From positions 1 to 10,117 of the forward strand of contig CANKPO010000026.1 in the NCBI GenBank assembly GCA_947484535.1: 10,117 nt of DNA, written 5' to 3'. Positions 6,136-10,117 of this stretch are shown piece by piece (the first letter of the stretch is position 1; each line of letters begins with the position of its first letter). The notes under the pieces were generated by a model, which did no database searches, was not told the DNA's origin, and saw nothing but the letters and a program-made list of their open reading frames with translations. The DNA comes from Caulobacteraceae bacterium (lineage in GTDB: Bacteria > Pseudomonadota > Alphaproteobacteria > Caulobacterales > Caulobacteraceae). Made by a program: the position numbers and the translations under genes.

Positions 6136-8307
6136 ATGGATAGGACGCCGCGCCATTCGGTCAGCCATCGGCAGATTAAGCCCGCAAGACCCTCGGTGCT
6201 TGTGCCGATCTTGGCGGCGCTGTGCTTTTTGGGTGCTGTTGCCTTCGCCGCCTATCCTGCGATCAGGGCCGGGGCTTCAAGCCTCGGAGGCATCCTCTTG
6301 CTGGTTGGCCTCGCCGGCGTGGTTTCCATCGGTTTCTTCGCCTTTTCGGGCAATCCGACAGGCTCTGGCCAAAGCGAAGACACCAGCGAGGCGGAGGTTC
6401 GCGAAACGCTGGTTCATGCCCTGAACGAACCTGCGGCGGTCGCTGCCGACGATGGCCGGATCTTGGCCGCCAATCCCGCATGGCGCTTATTATTGGGGCA
6501 GGGCACGCGCCTGCCCAAGGCCGGTAAGGATGCCTCAAGCCTGTTCACCGCCCTGACCGCCGCTCGGCGCGGTGAGGTGGGGTCAGCACAGGTTCGCGCC
6601 GATGGTGAAGATCACCCCGTTCAGGTGTCGACCCTTGCGGCCTCAGCCAAGGGGCGGCGGTCCTATCTCATTCGCATGACCGGTCTGGGCATGGCCGAAC
6701 CGCGTCGTCTTTCAGGGCCTCAGGGCCTGCTGACCGACGCCAGCCTTGATATTCCAGCCTTGCCCGCGCCATCGCTCGACCCGGCTATTGGGCGCTATGA
6801 GGGGGCCGCGATACTGGATGCCTTCGCATCAGCCGCTCCCTTTGGTGCGGCCCTGCTCGACGGCGCCGACCCCTTAAACGCGCAGATCCTCCAGTCCAAC
6901 GCCGCCTTTAGCGCCATTACCGGAGCCCCGTCCGAGGGGACCTGCTTTGGGGACCTGATTGAGCCCACCTCGCGTGCGGAGGCCCAGCAACGGATCGCCG
7001 CCGGGCAGGCCGGTCCGGTGGAGGTTCGCCTGACCGCCAATCCCAGTGGCATTGCCCACCTCTATCTGACAAGGGCGGACGGGCGGATCATTGCCTACCT
7101 GATGGATGTGTCCGAGCAAAAGCAGGTCGAGCTCCAGCTGTCGCAGTCGCAAAAGATGCAGGCCATTGGTCAGTTGGCGGGCGGCGTCGCGCACGACTTT
7201 AACAATCTGCTGACGGCCATCCAGTTACGGTTGGACGAACTTCTCCATCGTCATCCTGTCGGCGATCCGTCCTATGAGGGCCTGACCGAAATTCGCCAGA
7301 CCGGCGTGCGGGCAGCCGATCTGGTGCGCAAGCTCTTGGCCTTCTCGCGCAAGCAAACGGTTCAGCGCGAAATTCTCGATCTGGGTGAGCTGATCAGCGA
7401 GTTCTCCGTCCTCTTGCGCCGCCTGCTGCGTGAGGACGTCAAGCTCGAGACCGACTATGGCCGCAACCTGCCGCTGGTGCGGGCTGACAAGAGCCAGCTT
7501 GAAACGGCGGTCATGAACCTTGCCGTCAATGCGCGTGATGCCGTCCGCGCCCAAGGCGGCGGCGTCGTCAGCATCCGCACCGCACGCCTCAGTGCCACCG
7601 AAGCCCGGGCGCTAGGCTATGCGCCGGATCGCCCCTCGACGGCAGAGGTGGCCATGATCGAGGTCTCTGACAATGGGCCAGGCATTCCGCCTCTGGTCCT
7701 GTCGAAAATCTTCGATCCCTTCTTTACCACCAAGCCGGTGGGCGAGGGCACGGGCCTAGGGCTGGCGACCGTCTATGGGATCGTCAAACAGGCTGATGGC
7801 TGGATTCATGTCGATAGTGGGCTCGGCCGAGGCGCGACCTTCCGCATCTTCCTCCCCGTGTATGTGCCTGCCGCCGGTGCCCCTGCCCATGCTCCAGCAG
7901 CTGCCAAGCCTAAGGCGGTGGCACGTGACCTCTCTGGCGCGGGACGTATCCTGTTTGTCGAAGACGAGGATGCCGTGCGCAGCGTTGCCGCCCGTCTGCT
8001 CCGCGCCAGGGGCTATGAGGTCATCGAGGCCTGCGACGGCGAAGAGGCCTTGCTCCTCGCCGAAGAGCACGCCGGAACCATCGACCTCTTGATCAGCGAC
8101 GTGATCATGCCTGGCATTGATGGCCCGACCCTCTTGAAGAAGGCGCGACCCTATCTTGGGTCCGCGCCCGTCATGTTCATCTCCGGCTATGCCGAGGCGG
8201 AGTTCTCAGACCTGCTTGAAGGCGAGACGGGCGTGACATTTTTACCCAAGCCGCTGGATATCAAGGCCTTGGCCGAACGGGTTAAGCAACAACTGCAAGC
8301 CCCCTAA
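6136..8307 (+). CDS. cckA: Cell-cycle hybrid histidine kinase CckA
   Basis: CckA is the bifunctional kinase/phosphatase that passes phosphate through ChpT to CtrA and CpdR, controlling replication, division and polar development. It has 723 residues. There are two membrane helices near the N-terminus (about 20-42 and 50-71). Two PAS regions follow (about 85-190 and 220-330). The HisKA site is [11 protein letters not shown] with the phospho-accepting His353. The ATPase domain has the N-box Asn465 ([10 protein letters not shown]), G1 DNGPG (512-516), FDPFFTTK (526-533) and G2 GTGLGL (538-543). The C-terminal receiver (about 604-720) has acidic residues VEDED, the phospho-acceptor Asp655 ([10 protein letters not shown]), Ser683 and Lys705. 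All key residues are present. From the known Caulobacter sites (His322, Asp623), this N-terminal half is about 31 residues longer. AAGGA lies 12 bases before the ATG. Transcription may also arrive from fliQ-fliR-flhB. Confidence 0.96.
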   Translation: MDRTPRHSVSHRQIKPARPSVLVPILAALCFLGAVAFAAYPAIRAGASSLGGILLLVGLAGVVSIGFFAFSGNPTGSGQSEDTSEAEVRETLVHALNEPAAVAADDGRILAANPAWRLLLGQGTRLPKAGKDASSLFTALTAARRGEVGSAQVRADGEDHPVQVSTLAASAKGRRSYLIRMTGLGMAEPRRLSGPQGLLTDASLDIPALPAPSLDPAIGRYEGAAILDAFASAAPFGAALLDGADPLNAQILQSNAAFSAITGAPSEGTCFGDLIEPTSRAEAQQRIAAGQAGPVEVRLTANPSGIAHLYLTRADGRIIAYLMDVSEQKQVELQLSQSQKMQAIGQLAGGVAHDFNNLLTAIQLRLDELLHRHPVGDPSYEGLTEIRQTGVRAADLVRKLLAFSRKQTVQREILDLGELISEFSVLLRRLLREDVKLETDYGRNLPLVRADKSQLETAVMNLAVNARDAVRAQGGGVVSIRTARLSATEARALGYAPDRPSTAEVAMIEVSDNGPGIPPLVLSKIFDPFFTTKPVGEGTGLGLATVYGIVKQADGWIHVDSGLGRGATFRIFLPVYVPAAGAPAHAPAAAKPKAVARDLSGAGRILFVEDEDAVRSVAARLLRARGYEVIEACDGEEALLLAEEHAGTIDLLISDVIMPGIDGPTLLKKARPYLGSAPVMFISGYAEAEFSDLLEGETGVTFLPKPLDIKALAERVKQQLQAP

Positions 8308-8366
8308 GGCTTTGGTCGCCATTTGGTCTAACCCGCCGCGGAAATTGGTGTAGACAGCGCATCACA

Positions 8367-8385
8367 GGTGACCCCGTGGGTCGCC
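8367..8385 (+). terminator. Stem-loop between cckA and the DMT transporter, possible terminator
   Basis: GGTGACCC-CGT-GGGTCGCC forms an 8-bp stem with one G-T wobble and a three-base loop, 60 bases after the cckA stop and 26 bases before the transporter ATG. The stem is strong, but no T-run follows (CAAGGCTTGAG), so it is not a textbook intrinsic terminator. It may be a 3'-end stabilising hairpin or a leader structure for the next gene. Confidence 0.35.
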
Positions 8386-8410
8386 CAAGGCTTGAGGCAT
8401 TTTCGGACCT

Positions 8411-9301
8411 ATGACTCTTCGGGATTTCGGTTTTCTGGTGTTGATCTGCGTCCTCTGGGCGCTGAACACCGTACTGAGCAAGGTGGTGATCACCCAGATG
8501 GGTGTGCCGCCGATGAGCTATGCTTTGGTGCGTTTTGCTCTCGTCGCCTTGATCGTCTTGCCGTGGCTCCTGCCCATGCCCAAGCCGCGGTTGCGCCTGC
8601 TGCTGGTCGCGCTGTTGATGGGCGGCGGTAATTTCGTCTTTCTCTTTTTAGGATTGCAGACAGCTAGCCCATCTGGCGTCGCTATTGTCAGTCAGTTGGG
8701 TGTGCCCATGACCACCATCCTTTCGGTCATGATCTTGGGTGAGACTATCCGCTGGCGGAGGGGGATCGGCATCGTCCTGACCTTTATCGGGGCCATGACT
8801 GTGATTTGGGACCCAACAGGGGTGCCGATCTCTACGGGACTGTTGCTGATCGCCGCAGCGGCCTTCTTAGGGTCCTTGGGCGCTGTGCTGATGAAGCAGA
8901 TGGACGGTATCAAGCCTTTGCAGTTTCAAGCCTGGGTCGGGGCCTCGTCGATCCTGCCGCTCCTGCTGGTTTCGGCCCTGTTCGAGCATAATCAGCTCGA
9001 GCTGATGATCGACGCCGGTTGGCCCTTCCTCGGTGCATTGGTCTTTTCGGCCCTCGCGGTCAGCGTTTGGGGTCACACCGCCTATTTCGGCCTGATCCAG
9101 AAATATGAGGCCAATCTGATCGCCCCCTTGACCCTGATGACGCCGCTCTTCACCATCGGCCTTGGCGTTCTTTTGACCCAAGACCATTTTGATCTGCGGA
9201 TGGCCATCGGATCAGCGATCGCCTTGCTGGGTGTCTTGATCATCGCCTTGAGGCCGAACCGCATGATGTCGCTGGCCGACCTGTTGAGGAGCCGCCTGTG
9301 A
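8411..9301 (+). CDS. DMT-superfamily (EamA-type) membrane transporter
   Basis: This is an integral membrane protein of 296 residues with about ten predicted helices arranged as two EamA repeats (about 5-133 and 146-282), the standard drug/metabolite transporter layout. The first repeat shows the N-terminal LICVLWALNTVLSKVVITQM, then FLGLQTASPSGVAIVSQLGV-type helices and the ILGETIRWRRGIGIVLTFIG pattern before helix 5. The second repeat has SVWGHTAYFGLIQKYEANLI and LTLMTPLFTIGLGVLLTQDH. These proteins usually export amino acids, nucleosides or other small metabolites; the substrate cannot be read from sequence. The C-terminus is short and basic. The ATG at 8411 has only a distant GAGG upstream. 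The stop TGA overlaps the amidase GTG start by four bases (GTGA), so both proteins are probably made from one transcript. Confidence 0.9.
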   Translation: MTLRDFGFLVLICVLWALNTVLSKVVITQMGVPPMSYALVRFALVALIVLPWLLPMPKPRLRLLLVALLMGGGNFVFLFLGLQTASPSGVAIVSQLGVPMTTILSVMILGETIRWRRGIGIVLTFIGAMTVIWDPTGVPISTGLLLIAAAAFLGSLGAVLMKQMDGIKPLQFQAWVGASSILPLLLVSALFEHNQLELMIDAGWPFLGALVFSALAVSVWGHTAYFGLIQKYEANLIAPLTLMTPLFTIGLGVLLTQDHFDLRMAIGSAIALLGVLIIALRPNRMMSLADLLRSRL

Positions 9302-10023
9302 GCCTGGAGACCATCGCCCGTCCTACGCCCAATTTCGATTCCCGCAAGGGGCCACCGGATATGATCGTGCTCCACTATACGGGCATGCAGACCGGGCAGG
9401 CGGCTTTGGAGCGGCTGTGTGACCATCAGGCCAAGGTTTCAGCCCACTATCTGATCGAGGAAGATGGCCGCATCTTTACGCTGGTCGCCGAAGAGCGCCG
9501 GGCTTGGCATGCGGGCGTCTCATTTTGGAAGGGCGAGCGCGACATCAATGCCGTCTCCATCGGTATTGAGCTGGTCAATCCAGGGCACGAGTTCGGCTAC
9601 CGCGCCTTTCCCGAGTCTCAGATCGAAGCCCTGATCGCGCTACTCGATGAGATCAGAGGGCGCTGGGAGATCGCGGATGGGCGCATCATCGGCCATTCCG
9701 ATGTCGCGCCGGACCGCAAAGATGATCCGGGCGAGCTCTTTCCTTGGGCGCGGCTTGCTGCGGCGGGCCATGGCCTTTGGGTCGAGCCGCCCGCCTCTCC
9801 GGGCGCGCCCTTGACCATTGGCGATGAGGGGGCCGGGGTCTTTGCCCTTCAGGCGGGCCTAACCCGTCTTGGCTATGACAGCGCGCCCAGCGGCCAGTTT
9901 GACGACAAGACGGCCGTCATCCTCAAGGCCTTTCAGCGCCATTGGCGCCCCGCTCGGGTCGATGGCATTGCCGATGGCGAGACCCGTGCCCGCCTCGTGC
10001 ATCTGCTGCGCGCCGGGTCCTAG
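9298..10023 (+). CDS. N-acetylmuramoyl-L-alanine amidase (AmpD/AmiD type) with peptidoglycan-binding domain
   Basis: This is a zinc amidase of the Amidase_2 family, which cuts the bond between N-acetylmuramic acid and the L-Ala of the stem peptide. It has 241 residues. The catalytic domain spans about residues 8-160: zinc ligands His26 (IVLHYTG), His133 (IIGHSDVAP) and Asp143 (DRKDDPG), with likely catalytic Glu91 (SIGIELVN) and Lys141. The His-ten-residues-Asp spacing matches E. coli AmpD and AmiD. A PG_binding_1-like domain follows (about 172-238; LQAGLTRLGY, GQFDDKTAVILKAFQRH). No signal peptide or lipobox is visible, so it looks cytoplasmic, which is odd beside a wall-binding domain. GTG is chosen as the start because it overlaps the transporter stop (GTGA). 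It may act in muropeptide recycling. The specific name (ampD or amiD) is left open. Confidence 0.92.
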   Translation: MSLETIARPTPNFDSRKGPPDMIVLHYTGMQTGQAALERLCDHQAKVSAHYLIEEDGRIFTLVAEERRAWHAGVSFWKGERDINAVSIGIELVNPGHEFGYRAFPESQIEALIALLDEIRGRWEIADGRIIGHSDVAPDRKDDPGELFPWARLAAAGHGLWVEPPASPGAPLTIGDEGAGVFALQAGLTRLGYDSAPSGQFDDKTAVILKAFQRHWRPARVDGIADGETRARLVHLLRAGS

Positions 10024-10036
10024 ATCGACAGGGGCC

Positions 10037-10065
10037 TTGACCCCGCAGGCTGCTGGCCTCATCTG
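10037..10065 (+). promoter_or_regulatory. Possible rnpB promoter
   Basis: TTGACC at 10037-10042 resembles a -35 element. Seventeen bases later comes CATCTG (10060-10065), a poor -10. The pair would start transcription near 10072, which is where alignment by eye puts the 5' end of RNase P RNA. The -35 half is good and the -10 weak, so this is a position-supported guess. CATCTG also forms an inverted repeat with CAGATG at 10076-10081. Confidence 0.35.
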
Positions 10066-10071
10066 TGCGGC

Positions 10072-10117
10072 GGATCAGATGGCCGGGCGATCGCGGTCCT
10101 TGGCAACAGGGGTCGAG
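10072..10117 (+). ncRNA. rnpB: RNase P RNA (class A), 5' end only, truncated by the window
   Basis: RNase P RNA is the catalytic RNA that trims the 5' leader of tRNA precursors. GGCCGGGCGATCGCG at 10081-10095 lines up by eye with the P1/P2-proximal 5' segment of bacterial class A RNase P RNAs (E. coli GACCAGACAGTCGC at the same place). It is followed by a P3-like stem, CCTTG-GCAA-CAGGG (10098-10111), with a GNRA loop. The window then ends in GGTCGAG, just where the conserved GAGGAAAGTCC would continue. The rest of the molecule, including the 3' partner of P1, lies outside. The exact 5' end is estimated. An amidase gene directly before rnpB is an arrangement I recall from other alphaproteobacteria. 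Confidence 0.65.

Noticed and set aside
6077..6424. 115-codon plus-strand frame overlapping the start of cckA
   Set aside because: It is an alternative frame of the cckA N-terminal region, rich in Arg/Cys/Trp as expected of an out-of-frame reading.
9859..10062. Minus-strand open frame covering the amidase 3' end and the gap before rnpB
   Set aside because: It mostly mirrors the peptidoglycan-binding domain codons and has no recognisable motif.
10060..10081. CATCTG...CAGATG inverted repeat as a terminator for the amidase gene
   Set aside because: The stem has six base pairs with a ten-base loop, no T-run, and overlaps the likely rnpB promoter and 5' end.

Overview
This window looks like chromosomal DNA from a stalked or dimorphic alphaproteobacterium of the Caulobacterales. 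The reasons are a CckA hybrid kinase recognisable almost end to end, CtrA-type boxes (TTAA-N7-TTAA) in front of flagellar genes, and flagellar export and rod genes beside cckA. The base composition looks moderately GC-rich (roughly 60% by eye, not computed). That would suit an Asticcacaulis-like genome better than a very GC-rich Brevundimonas, but the genus is a guess.

Layout, left to right. Bases 1-1334 (+) are the 3' part of a gene for a TPR-like repeat protein that enters from the left. It converges on fliO-fliP (2426-1336, -), with one base between the two stop codons. A 108-bp intergenic region with a perfect CtrA box and two small overlapping inverted repeats separates fliO from the divergent rod operon flgB-flgC-fliE (2535-3759, +). 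A second CtrA-like box lies in the 112-bp gap before fliQ-fliR-flhB (3872-5995, +). After a 140-bp gap comes cckA (6136-8307, +). Next is a translationally coupled pair: a DMT/EamA-family transporter (8411-9301) and an N-acetylmuramoyl-L-alanine amidase with a C-terminal peptidoglycan-binding domain (9298-10023). The last ~46 bases match the 5' end of class A RNase P RNA (rnpB), cut by the window edge.

How they work together. FliO, FliP, FliQ, FliR and FlhB form or help assemble the export gate of the flagellar type III secretion apparatus. FliE joins the MS-ring and export gate to the rod, and FlgB and FlgC are proximal rod subunits. The window therefore covers an early step of flagellum building. 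CckA is the kinase/phosphatase that, through ChpT, sets the phosphorylation of CtrA, and CtrA is the likely regulator at both boxes. The locus thus holds the top of the cell-cycle phosphorelay beside its early flagellar targets. Amidase followed by rnpB fits the edge of an alphaproteobacterial cell-wall/division neighbourhood (inference).

I see no mobile elements, CRISPR arrays, tRNAs or defence genes. This is a conserved core region. The points worth a second look are regulatory geometry, gene-end arrangement and a few domain oddities, not a new system.
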